A DNA stretch of 8,938 bases from Bacillota bacterium (GCA_017438085.1 JAFRWH010000351.1:1-8938), one strand, 5' to 3'; numbered from the stretch's first letter, positions 1 through 6,340 are shown. The notes: generated by a model from the sequence alone, not told the origin. Numbers and translations: made by a program.

Positions 1-97
1 ATGATTCCCTCCACCTATATTATGAAGCCTCGGCCTCGGTATTTGCAAGCAAAAAGTGCCCCGCTGTAAATAGCAGGACACTTTCTTTTTTTGTTTC
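1..97. other. Window-edge intergenic region downstream of the GcvT-like gene
   Basis: This stretch follows the stop of the minus-strand GcvT-like gene and is mostly a terminator hairpin (53-84). Plus-strand frame 1 is open from the window edge to a TAA at 67-69. It could be the last 22 codons of a gene entering from the left, but the tail is too short and featureless to call. That stop would sit in the loop of the hairpin, which is possible for a convergent gene sharing the terminator. No other feature is visible. Confidence 0.4.
53..84. terminator. Bidirectional factor-independent terminator
   Basis: Arms 53-64 (AAAGTGCCCCGC) and 73-84 (GCAGGACACTTT) enclose an 8-nt loop. Read on the minus strand the stem is 12 bp with two G-U wobbles, followed by a run of five T including the stem foot (complement of 51-55). 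This ends the three-gene operon 45 bp or less after the GcvT-like stop. On the plus strand the two wobble positions become A-C mismatches, but a seven-T tract follows at 86-92. It could therefore also terminate a convergent gene lying left of the window. Confidence 0.85.
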
Positions 98-1126
98 TTA
101 CAGCCAGTTTCTTTCAGTTATGACACAGTCAAAGCCGTGTATCTTTATCTTGTCTCCGACATGCAGTTTATCCTTCTTTGCAAGAATGTAACCATTGTTT
201 ACATTCTTTACATAGGAGTACACAAGCTTGGAGACTCGTCCGATCTCCTCTTCTTCCCCGTCAATAAATATGGGCTCTCCCGGGCCGCCATACTGCTTGG
301 CGCGGATGTAGAAATCCTGGTTTTCATCGCAGACTTCAAATCCAAGCATTTCCCTGGCAGGGCCGTTTTCCTTTACCTTCAGCAGAGCAGACTTTCCAAG
401 GAAATCCTTATCCCAGTTGATGTTGTCCGCAAGACCCACCTCAAAGGGATTGGTATGAGCCAGGTCCCTCATGTAGTAAAAGCCGGCTTCTGTGGGCAGG
501 GTCCAGGCGAATACCTGAAATTCTGTCACCTCCTTGCCGCCGGCAGCCTTCACTGCAGCATCTATAGCATCCTGCACATCATCTGCATCCTCTGCAGCGC
601 AGTAGACTTCATAGCCCCACTTCTCACCAGTAAAGCCTGCACGATTGAGTATGATGCTCTTTCCTGCGATCTGAGCGCTCCTGTGCCTGAAGAACTTGAG
701 TCCCGGCTCGCCGTCCTCAAGAATAGAACTGATCACTTCCTTAGACTTCGGACCCTGAACAGCAAACATGTGCCAGTCCTCGGTTATCTCGGAGCAGTCC
801 ACATCAAAACCGTCCGAATGGAAATAGAACCAGTCGTCCATTTTGGTGCCGTAAAGAGTTGAGACCCAGTAGCGGTCCTCATCCATACGCATGACCACCA
901 CATCATCTATGATCTCACCATTGTCGTCCAGCATGGTGGTGTAGCGGTCCCGCCCCACCTCAAGGCCTGCTATATCATTGGGCAGCATGTAGTCCAGAAA
1001 GCGCTTTGCATCCTCCCCCTGGACCTCCATCAGCTGATGGGTGAAGAGATAGTATCCCACGCACTCCCGGACAGCCATGTGTTCGGAGCGCTTCCATTCG
1101 TCGTCCTTGAATATATTCTTATACAT
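98..1126 (-). CDS. GcvT/aminomethyltransferase-family protein (folate-dependent methyl or one-carbon transferase)
   Basis: A 342-residue cytoplasmic protein of the GcvT/DmdA/LigM fold. Members bind tetrahydrofolate and accept a methyl or methylene group from a substrate: the glycine-cleavage aminomethyl group, DMSP, methoxy-aromatics or N-methyl amines. Seen in the sequence: the early folate-binding signature GEIIDDV (70-76, with the Asp pair that GcvT proteins use at the pterin), FAVQGPKS (121-128), RAGFTGEKWGYEVY (162-175, matching the GcvT RTGYTGE-type motif), and NPFEVGLADNINWDK (226-240) before the C-terminal beta-barrel domain. The length fits a standalone GcvT-like enzyme. It is unlikely to be glycine-cleavage T-protein: no gcvH, gcvP or lipoate gene is nearby, and the usual LRLEAG-type segment reads TLPTEAGF (209-216). 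It is last in the operon, 12 bp after its neighbour, with a GGGAGG ribosome site. The family is confident; the reaction and substrate are unknown. Confidence 0.85.
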   Translation of the reverse strand: MYKNIFKDDEWKRSEHMAVRECVGYYLFTHQLMEVQGEDAKRFLDYMLPNDIAGLEVGRDRYTTMLDDNGEIIDDVVVMRMDEDRYWVSTLYGTKMDDWFYFHSDGFDVDCSEITEDWHMFAVQGPKSKEVISSILEDGEPGLKFFRHRSAQIAGKSIILNRAGFTGEKWGYEVYCAAEDADDVQDAIDAAVKAAGGKEVTEFQVFAWTLPTEAGFYYMRDLAHTNPFEVGLADNINWDKDFLGKSALLKVKENGPAREMLGFEVCDENQDFYIRAKQYGGPGEPIFIDGEEEEIGRVSKLVYSYVKNVNNGYILAKKDKLHVGDKIKIHGFDCVITERNWL

Positions 1127-1138
1127 TTTGCGCCTCCC

Positions 1139-2368
1139 TTACATGAACTTGTCGATCTTTTTTGCAATTTTGATGCGCATCTTGCCCTTGGGGGAATCCT
1201 CCTCCCAGACGCTCCACTGTGCGTTCACCAGAGTCTTTACCATACCCTGCCACATGTAGAGGTGGGCTTCGCAAAGGGGCTGGCAGCCGGTAATAGCCAG
1301 ATCGCCGCGGTTGATGACGTAAATTACTTCGTTTTCGTTGAAGGCCTCTATCTCGTAGCCGCAGACCAGGGACTGGAGCAGCATTTCGATGACGCCGCCC
1401 AGCAGTCTTCCGTCCTCACCGATGGAATCAGGCACGCCCAGCCAGTCTCTGCAGGCTCTGATGGCATATCTTTCGCCGAACATAGCCTTGCCCGCTGCCT
1501 CCAGGACGCACTTTTTGATCCACTCAGCCTGTTCAGGGGTGGTATAGCCCAGCTTTACCGCGTTGTCGATGGCGGGAAGCAGGTAAAGAGAGGCGGCGGT
1601 GCTGAGGTTTATCATCTGGTTGGAGGAATCAGTCTCGTTGTTGGTGCCGTTGACGAATTTATAGTCGCATTCCTCGCGGAACATCATGGACTCGGAAACG
1701 CAGTCCTCCTCCTCCGTGAATTTCTTGTACTGGTCGGATACCGCTGGGCCGAAGCTCTGCCAGAGCTCATGATCAGGAGCAGGATACTTCTCACGGCTCT
1801 CAGCTATGATGCGGCAGTGTCTGTCGCCGCAGCCTTTAGCCTCGACCATCAGGTAGTCCAGCTTGTGACCCTTGCGGTGGCGGGTCTCTGTAGCGTCAGC
1901 CTGACCCTGGAGGGACATGGTGGTGGCTCTGCAAAGCTCTGAGCCCACGATATCCCAGTCGCATACATCCAGTTCCTTCTCGCAGCGGTAGGTGCCGAAA
2001 TCCTGGCAGCGACCGCACATCAGCAGAGCGTCATCTCCCTTGTCTCCTATAAGGGCACCGGGATAAGAACCGCACATAAAGGGATGAATCCCGAAGCCAT
2101 CATCGTTGGGATAGTTGATACCAGTGTAGAAAAGCCTGCCATAGGCTTCCTTGCACATCTCGGAGGCTCTAGTGGCATAGTCGGGGATTATGATCCTGTA
2201 GGCCTGGGCTACAGCGGCACTGAGCACCGCCTCGAAGCGGGAGGCATAGTGCAGCGCATCCTGGTAGCTCATAAGCTTGTTCCAGGGGGACTGGACAGCG
2301 TTGAACTGCTTAAAGCCTGCGCCGTCGCCGGAATTTGAAGGTATCCTTTCGTTAATCTTTTTACTCAT
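1139..2368 (-). CDS. Cysteine-rich protein of unknown function with a GCGDRHC motif
   Basis: I do not recognise this 409-residue protein as a named enzyme. It has no signal peptide or membrane segment and should be cytoplasmic. It has 16 cysteines. Several form clusters: C118/C121/C129/C136 (MCGRC, then YRC and DVC) and C180/C185 in GCGDRHC (179-185), with C362/C366 in GCQPLC (361-366). The segment VEAKGCGDRHCRI resembles, from memory, the GxGDxxC-type metal or ligand site of V4R (4-vinyl reductase) and ATC-hydrolase-like domains; this is inference. A second helix-rich then beta-strand half (about 255-400) ending in GCQPLC could be a degenerate repeat of the first. The middle operon position, with gaps of 9 and 12 bp to SDR and GcvT-like genes, implies a shared pathway. 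It could be the substrate-binding, metal-binding or lyase/hydrolase partner. The start is supported by TAGGAG upstream of the ATG. Confidence 0.8.
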   Translation of the reverse strand: MSKKINERIPSNSGDGAGFKQFNAVQSPWNKLMSYQDALHYASRFEAVLSAAVAQAYRIIIPDYATRASEMCKEAYGRLFYTGINYPNDDGFGIHPFMCGSYPGALIGDKGDDALLMCGRCQDFGTYRCEKELDVCDWDIVGSELCRATTMSLQGQADATETRHRKGHKLDYLMVEAKGCGDRHCRIIAESREKYPAPDHELWQSFGPAVSDQYKKFTEEEDCVSESMMFREECDYKFVNGTNNETDSSNQMINLSTAASLYLLPAIDNAVKLGYTTPEQAEWIKKCVLEAAGKAMFGERYAIRACRDWLGVPDSIGEDGRLLGGVIEMLLQSLVCGYEIEAFNENEVIYVINRGDLAITGCQPLCEAHLYMWQGMVKTLVNAQWSVWEEDSPKGKMRIKIAKKIDKFM

Positions 2369-2377
2369 TTTTTTCTC

Positions 2378-3286
2378 CTATTCCTCCTCGGGCGGATACT
2401 GGTCGATGGCCGCCTGATAGCTTACGATATTGTGGGTCTGTCCGCCGTCTACCATGACGACCTCACCTGTGATGCCGTCGGATGCGGGGGTGCAGAAGGT
2501 GTATGCCATGATACCGATCTGATCCACAGGCAGTTGGCCGTCTGTCTGCCATACCATCAGTTCTTCATAGAACTCATCCTGCTGCTCCTCGGTCAGATAG
2601 CTGCTTGCAAGATTGCCGGCAGAGCCGGGAGTTACCATTGCGCCGGGGGCGATGCTGTTGACCATGATGCCGAAGCGCTTCAGCTCCTTGGCGGCTTCAG
2701 TGGTGAGGCCCATGACCGCTGCCTTGCTGGATGCATAGTGGGGGTAACCGCCGAATACAGGGTAAGGCATTACCGGGCAGTTGGAGGAGATGAGTACCAT
2801 CTTGCCGCGGATGCCGTTTTCTTTCATATATTTGCTTACGTGCTTCACGCCGAAGAAAGCACCCATTACATTTACATCGAAGACCTTTCTTACATCTCTT
2901 TCGTCTATGTCGTAAATGTGAGCATAGTTCCATACAGCAGCGCAGTTTACAAAAATATCAAGGCTTCCAAAGGTCTCGACCGTAAAGTCAACAAGCTCCT
3001 TTACCTGAGCTTCCTTACTTACGTCGGTGAGCTTGAATGCCACGGAACCCTTAAAGCCCTGCTCCTCCAGAAGGGGGATGCTGGACTCAGCCTCCAGCTC
3101 TGAATAGGAAGCGATAACCACCTTGGCTCCGCCCTGCAGCAGTCTGAGTGTGATGTCGAAGCCCAAGCCGGAGGAACCTCCGGTAACCAGAGCCACCTTG
3201 CCCTTTACTGAAAACATGTCCTGGAAGGGTCTAGCCTGTTTAATGTAGCCCTCCAGCATGCCTTTGTCGCTTTTTGTGAATGCCAT
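2378..3286 (-). CDS. Short-chain dehydrogenase/reductase (classical SDR family)
   Basis: A 302-residue cytoplasmic NAD(P)-dependent oxidoreductase with a Rossmann fold. The motifs appear in the usual order: cofactor loop TGGSSGLG (35-42), NCAA (114-117, the NNAG equivalent), the catalytic serine region LISSN (165-169), the catalytic YASSK (Y184, K188), and IAPGAMVTPG (212-221). After beta-strand 2 the residues are ASYS, without the Asp typical of NAD-specific enzymes, so cofactor preference is open. About 28 residues precede the Rossmann fold, longer than in most classical SDRs. An in-frame ATG seven codons upstream exists, but the ATG at 3286 has AAGGAG 8 nt before it and gives the better start. 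It is the first gene of the operon, probably oxidising or reducing an alcohol or ketone intermediate of the substrate handled by the GcvT-like protein. The specific reaction cannot be told. Confidence 0.92.
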   Translation of the reverse strand: MAFTKSDKGMLEGYIKQARPFQDMFSVKGKVALVTGGSSGLGFDITLRLLQGGAKVVIASYSELEAESSIPLLEEQGFKGSVAFKLTDVSKEAQVKELVDFTVETFGSLDIFVNCAAVWNYAHIYDIDERDVRKVFDVNVMGAFFGVKHVSKYMKENGIRGKMVLISSNCPVMPYPVFGGYPHYASSKAAVMGLTTEAAKELKRFGIMVNSIAPGAMVTPGSAGNLASSYLTEEQQDEFYEELMVWQTDGQLPVDQIGIMAYTFCTPASDGITGEVVMVDGGQTHNIVSYQAAIDQYPPEEE

Positions 3287-3321
3287 ATTGTTGTCTCCTT
3301 TTTGCAACCTGACGTTTTAAG

Positions 3322-3346
3322 CAGAATATCCTCGGGACAGAATATC
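3322..3346. repeat. Direct repeat CAGAATATC x2 upstream of the SDR operon
   Basis: Two exact 9-bp copies of CAGAATATC, at 3322-3330 and 3338-3346, are separated by 7 bp (16 bp period). They lie 36-60 bp upstream of the SDR start codon. Read on the minus strand each copy contains TATTCT, so they could be overlapping -10 elements. Equally, they could be tandem regulator half-sites 1.5 helical turns apart. A weak -35/-10 pair on the minus strand (TTTTCA at 3380-3385, 18 bp, TAGTAT at 3356-3361) would place them just downstream of the transcription start. Confidence 0.45.
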
Positions 3347-3441
3347 TTTGTTGTGATACTAATACGTTTAAGGGGTTCCTGAAAATACGCAGTTTCTCTG
3401 TTATTTTTATGCCATAGACCTACAAAATGAGGGGTGGCCTA

Positions 3442-3450
3442 TGTTATACT
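3442..3450 (+). promoter_or_regulatory. Extended -10 promoter of the PucR-type regulator gene
   Basis: TGTTATACT at 3442-3450 is an extended -10 element: TG, one base, then TATACT (5 of 6 to consensus). No good -35 sits 17 bp upstream (ACAAAA), which is usual for extended -10 promoters and suggests dependence on, or modulation by, a regulator. The start of transcription would be near 3457, leaving a leader of about 44 nt before the ATG at 3501. Confidence 0.55.
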
Positions 3451-3454
3451 GAAA

Positions 3455-3473
3455 AAGATCCCGGCATGATCTT
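3455..3473. promoter_or_regulatory. Candidate operator palindrome at the regulator's transcription start
   Basis: AAGATC-7 nt-GATCTT is a perfect 6-bp inverted repeat starting 5 bp after the -10 hexamer, so it covers the predicted +1. A protein bound here would block transcription of the regulator gene, consistent with autoregulation. A second inverted repeat, CCCGG (3460-3464) with CCGGG (3474-3478), overlaps it. The two pairings are mutually exclusive in RNA, so a leader-RNA switch is possible but less likely at this size. Confidence 0.4.
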
Positions 3474-3500
3474 CCGGGCGGAATTTAAAAGGAGAAAGAA

Positions 3501-5024
3501 ATGAAACTGAACGCGGACCTTATATATGAAGAATTGTCCAGGTGCTATAAAACAGAGCTATCCGGCGCATGCGGCTCAGAAGTGCTTGTTGAAAGGCCTC
3601 GATTCTATATGGATGGAGATGATGATTTTCAGGAGAACAGACTTTACCTTGCCACCGTCGAACATCTGCCCAAAAGACCAGTTATCCGCAAAAATGCGGT
3701 GCTGGTCTGTATAGGGGAGAGTCTGACCCTTAACTACTATAGGGAAAGGATGACTCTTATCATAATAAAAGAGAAGGCTGACTTTTTTGAAGTCTGTGAC
3801 TATCTCCATCAGATATTCAACAAGTATGATGACTGGGAGCGGAAGATGACCAGGACCGCCCTGGAGACCGGAGACCCGGCACGCCTCATAAAAGACTCCG
3901 CAGCAGTGCTGAGACATCCCCTGTATGTGCTGGATGGAGCCTTCAGATTTGTTGCATCAAGCGGCAGACAGGACAGCGATTGGATGCAGGAGGGCAGCGC
4001 AAATCTGAATCCTGAATCACTAAGCAAGTATCTTTCTGCATCAGATCTGCAGACCGATCGTAAGGGGGCGTTTACACTTAAGCTTTTCGACAAGCCGGTG
4101 CTTTGTTTAAACCTTTTTGATCGGAATGACAGTTATCAGGGCTGCCTCTGCATAGATCTCAGCAACTCAGAAGCACCCAAAAGCCTGTCACTGCTGGCCG
4201 AAGCTCTGGCTGATTTTATAAACCTTGCAATGGAACACCATCCCGGTATCATTGGGGAGAGCCAGATCGGTATAAAAAGCGTAATGCAGTGCATACTTTC
4301 AGAGCAGCCCCTGGGGCGGACCCAGAGGGCACTTCTGCAGACCTCAAACAGCAGTGCTGTGTATATCTGCCTATGCATGCGAAGCGCCCGCAAGCAGCAG
4401 CTTCCTATGAGTTATATCTGCGATATTTTCGAAGAAAGCTTTAAAGATTCGACTGCATTTATTTACGATGATTCCATAGCAGCCTTTATGAATGTATCCG
4501 AAAAGAGCAAGGACCATAAGCTCAAGCTGCAGCGCAGTCTGAAAGAATTTTGCGGCAGCATGCAGCTCTGTACCGGCGTCTCTACAGAATTCACCGAGCT
4601 ATTCAATATAAGAATGCACTATATGCAGGCTCGTTCGGCTCTGGAAGATGGGTTGCTTCTTAATCCCAACGATAATGTCTTCTACTTCTCCAGCTACGCT
4701 CTCACAGAAATGATAATTAATTCTCTTGGTGATCTGCCTGCAGAAGCCTACTATCCAGAGGGGCTGAAAGCAGTTTTCGAGCATGACGAAAAGTCTCCCG
4801 TATCATATCTTGAGACCCTTCGCGTGCTGCTCGAAGAGAATCTTTCCTACACTGCAGCCGCTCAGAGGCTTTTCATCCACAGATCCACGCTTTTAGACCG
4901 CATAGAGCGCATAGAAAAGGAGATGAATGTGGACCTTAATGATCCGGAACAGCGTCTGCAGCTTGAGATATTGCTGAAAGCACTTGATCTTGAAGAAGTC
5001 ATGAGGAGTTTCCCCGGCAGATAA
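3501..5024 (+). CDS. PucR/CdaR-family transcriptional regulator
   Basis: A 507-residue DNA-binding regulator, probable activator or repressor of the divergent SDR operon. The N-terminal third (about 1-115) resembles a PucR-type ligand-sensing domain, with VLVCIGE at 67-73 and LIIIKEKADFFEV at 86-98. Next is a GAF/PAS-like region (about 130-245), with HPLYVLDGAFRFVASS (139-154) and GCLCIDL (214-220). A CdaR GGDEF-like segment follows (about 285-400). The C-terminal helix-turn-helix of the PucR type (about 440-495) has TAAAQRLFIHRSTLLDRIERIEK (450-472), matching the family pattern (A-A-x-L-x-x-H-R-x-T-L-x-x-R-I). The start is backed by AAAGGAG about 7 nt upstream. Members of this family commonly sit divergent to catabolic operons and sense the substrate or an intermediate. 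The ligand is unknown here. The stop codon overlaps the U-tract of the opposite-strand terminator. Confidence 0.9.
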   Translation: MKLNADLIYEELSRCYKTELSGACGSEVLVERPRFYMDGDDDFQENRLYLATVEHLPKRPVIRKNAVLVCIGESLTLNYYRERMTLIIIKEKADFFEVCDYLHQIFNKYDDWERKMTRTALETGDPARLIKDSAAVLRHPLYVLDGAFRFVASSGRQDSDWMQEGSANLNPESLSKYLSASDLQTDRKGAFTLKLFDKPVLCLNLFDRNDSYQGCLCIDLSNSEAPKSLSLLAEALADFINLAMEHHPGIIGESQIGIKSVMQCILSEQPLGRTQRALLQTSNSSAVYICLCMRSARKQQLPMSYICDIFEESFKDSTAFIYDDSIAAFMNVSEKSKDHKLKLQRSLKEFCGSMQLCTGVSTEFTELFNIRMHYMQARSALEDGLLLNPNDNVFYFSSYALTEMIINSLGDLPAEAYYPEGLKAVFEHDEKSPVSYLETLRVLLEENLSYTAAAQRLFIHRSTLLDRIERIEKEMNVDLNDPEQRLQLEILLKALDLEEVMRSFPGR

Positions 5025-5027
5025 AAA

Positions 5028-5062
5028 GAGCCCTCCCCGGGATAATACGACGGGGAAAGCTC
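5028..5062 (-). terminator. Factor-independent terminator of the 71-residue protein gene
   Basis: Arms 5028-5039 and 5051-5062 enclose an 11-nt loop. On the minus strand the stem GAGCTTTCCCCG/CGGGGAGGGCTC is a continuous 12 bp with two G-U wobbles, followed by five T (complement of 5023-5027). On the plus strand the wobbles become C-A mismatches and no T-tract follows, so it should work mainly for the minus-strand gene. Its T-tract overlaps the TAA stop (5022-5024) of the regulator gene. No separate terminator for that regulator is evident. Confidence 0.8.
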
Positions 5063-5084
5063 CTTCCGGATAAATATGTCTAGA

Positions 5085-5300
5085 TTATTTTGAGCAGGCT
5101 CTCAGATCTGCATCGATCTCATCAGCATGAGCTGCTACCTCTGCAGATTCAGGATAGCTGAGCAGCTTTCTGTAAGTGAGCGCGCCAACCAGCTTCATTC
5201 TGGGATCGCTTGTGGATCCGGGTGCCCACTTTTCCATAACTGCCTTGCCCTCCGGGGATCTCATAATGTCCTTGATCTTGGAATCCAGTGAAAGTGCCAT
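5085..5300 (-). CDS. Small helical protein of unknown function (71 residues)
   Basis: This 71-residue protein has no signal peptide or membrane segment. The composition is charged and Ala/Leu-rich, with predicted amphipathic helices at about 3-25, 34-48 and 51-69. The central WAPGSTSDPRMKLVGALTYRKLLSYP (25-50) contains a PG-turn and a DPxMK motif. I recall similar short helical modules (DPxxKxxLEKxxPG-like) standing alone or fused to oxidoreductases in clostridia; this is recollection, not a verified match. A strong AGGAGG lies 7 nt before the ATG, and its own terminator follows, so it is very likely a real, well-translated gene. It is transcribed toward the regulator gene and away from the upstream pseudouridine synthase terminator, so it appears monocistronic. 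Function unknown. Confidence 0.8.
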   Translation of the reverse strand: MALSLDSKIKDIMRSPEGKAVMEKWAPGSTSDPRMKLVGALTYRKLLSYPESAEVAAHADEIDADLRACSK

Positions 5301-5510
5301 GATTTTTCCTCCTGTTTTAAATTATCATGAAGCAGCGCCTCTTGCCCTGCTCCCTGCCAACTAATTCTTTCCCGAGAATCTGCCTATATCCTAATAGAAA
5401 AAGCTCTGCGTTTCTATCCGCAGAGCTTTGGTTATTATGGCCGGACAGACCATCATTTTGTGGGGTGCAAAGGACTTCAAAAAGACATCCGCCGCGAGGA
5501 TGCTCATACC
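5301..5510. other. Intergenic region between the small protein and rluB-like genes
   Basis: It holds the AGGAGG ribosome site of the small protein (complement of 5308-5313) and the rluB-like terminator (5400-5429). Between them is room for a promoter of the small protein: TGATAAT on the minus strand (complement of about 5322-5328) is a possible -10, but no matching -35 is visible. The stretch 5430-5510 shows nothing recognisable. Confidence 0.5.
5400..5429 (-). terminator. Factor-independent terminator of the rluB-like gene
   Basis: A perfect 11-bp stem AAAGCTCTGCG (5400-5410) / CGCAGAGCTTT (5419-5429) with an 8-nt loop. On the minus strand it is followed by TTCTATTAG, giving five consecutive T in all counting the stem foot. 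It lies about 80 bp past the stop of the pseudouridine synthase gene and separates it from the downstream small-protein gene. The plus strand has no useful T-tract (GGTTATTATG follows). Confidence 0.75.
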
Positions 5511-6215
5511 TTAACAGTTCTTAAGGTACTCAATCTCTTCCTTGCTGAGCTTTCTGTAGCCGCCCTCTTTGAGACGGCCAAGCTGCACCTTTCCTATGGC
5601 GGTGCGCTGCAGCTCTATCACGTTGAAGCCCACGGCCTTGATCATGCGGCGTATCTGGCGGTTCTTTCCCTCGCTGATCTTAATCTCCAGCAGGGATGTC
5701 CCCTTTGTCTGCTTTTTCAGCTCCACCTCGGCTGGCTTTGTGGTATATCCGCCAATATCCACGCCGTTCTTCAGCTCTTCTATCTTATCCAGGCTTATGG
5801 CGCCGTCTATCAGCACCTTGTAGCTCTTCCACACCTTATTTTTGGGGTGCGAGATGTGATAGCTCAGACTTCCGTCGTTGGTCATTATAAGAAGGCCGGT
5901 GCTTGCTCCGTCAAGCCTTCCCACAGGAAATACCCGCACGGTCACGTCGGTCATCAGATCCAGCACCGTGGGACGGCCCTGTTCCTCGCTGGCAGTGGTA
6001 ATGAAGCCGGCGGGCTTATTCAGCGCGTAATAGACCAGCTTTTCGCTGGACTCCACAGGCCTTCCGTTGACAAGAACGACGTCACCCTCCTGAACATCGT
6101 AGCCGGGCTCGGTAAGAACCGCGCCGTTCACCCTTACATTTCCGTTTTTTATAAGCTCGTCTGCGCCTCTGCGGGAAGCAAGTCCGGCAGACGCGATGTA
6201 TTTATTGATCCTCAT
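5511..6215 (-). CDS. rluB: RluB/RsuA-family rRNA pseudouridine synthase
   Basis: A 234-residue enzyme that converts specific uridines of ribosomal RNA to pseudouridine (RluB acts on 23S helix 93, RsuA on 16S). Domains in order: an S4 RNA-binding domain (1-60, MRINKYIASAGLASRRGADE), YALNKPAG (63-70), the catalytic motif GRLDGASTGLLI with catalytic Asp102, and the C-terminal GKNRQIRRM (183-191) typical of the family. The length fits a minimal bacterial RsuA/RluB enzyme. The frame is open for 28 codons upstream, but the ATG at 6215 has a GGAGG ribosome site 5 nt away, and the S4 domain begins right at that Met. The upstream extension is Phe/Leu/Cys-rich and looks non-coding. Monocistronic, with its own terminator. 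RluB is preferred over RsuA on general resemblance; the exact target cannot be fixed from sequence alone. Confidence 0.9.
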   Translation of the reverse strand: MRINKYIASAGLASRRGADELIKNGNVRVNGAVLTEPGYDVQEGDVVLVNGRPVESSEKLVYYALNKPAGFITTASEEQGRPTVLDLMTDVTVRVFPVGRLDGASTGLLIMTNDGSLSYHISHPKNKVWKSYKVLIDGAISLDKIEELKNGVDIGGYTTKPAEVELKKQTKGTSLLEIKISEGKNRQIRRMIKAVGFNVIELQRTAIGKVQLGRLKEGGYRKLSKEEIEYLKNC

Positions 6216-6340
6216 GGGTCCCTCCGTGAAGCAGTGTAATTTGCGATTCAAGGCGCTTTTGCGCAGAAACAGTTTACAGCATAAAAAAAAGAAAAGCAAA
6301 TCAAAAGACGCCCCGGACCCCGGGCTGCTGCAGGGCGCGA
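6216..6340. other. Divergent intergenic region with rluB-like leader and GC-rich hairpin
   Basis: It separates the rluB-like gene and the lipoprotein gene. It contains an A8 tract (6283-6290) and a small hairpin CCCGG-ACC-CCGGG (6312-6324) upstream of the plus-strand promoter. On the minus strand TTGCTT (6294-6299), 17 bp, TAAACT (6271-6276) is a weak candidate promoter for the rluB-like gene. I would not rely on it. Confidence 0.35.

Noticed and set aside
1037..1942. 301-codon plus-strand frame opposite the Cys-rich gene, and similar long antisense frames at 137-862, 2432-3103, 5460-6239 and 6671-7540 (the last on the minus strand)
   Set aside because: All lie opposite well-supported genes with good ribosome sites. 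They show composition typical of antisense translation and do not form their own operon.
3169..3184. Perfect 16-bp near-palindrome CCGGAGG-AA-CCTCCGG inside the SDR gene
   Set aside because: It encodes the conserved TGGSSG cofactor loop. The symmetry is a by-product of the Gly/Ser codons rather than a regulatory hairpin.
3287..3307. Upstream ATG for the SDR gene at 3307
   Set aside because: The AAGGAG ribosome site lies inside this extension, 8 nt before the ATG at 3286. Starting at 3307 would leave the first ATG without a ribosome site.
6216..6299. Upstream extension of the rluB-like frame (28 residues beginning MLFFFLCC)
   Set aside because: The ATG at 6215 has a ribosome site and the S4 domain starts there. 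The extension comes from an A-rich plus-strand tract and resembles no family N-terminus.
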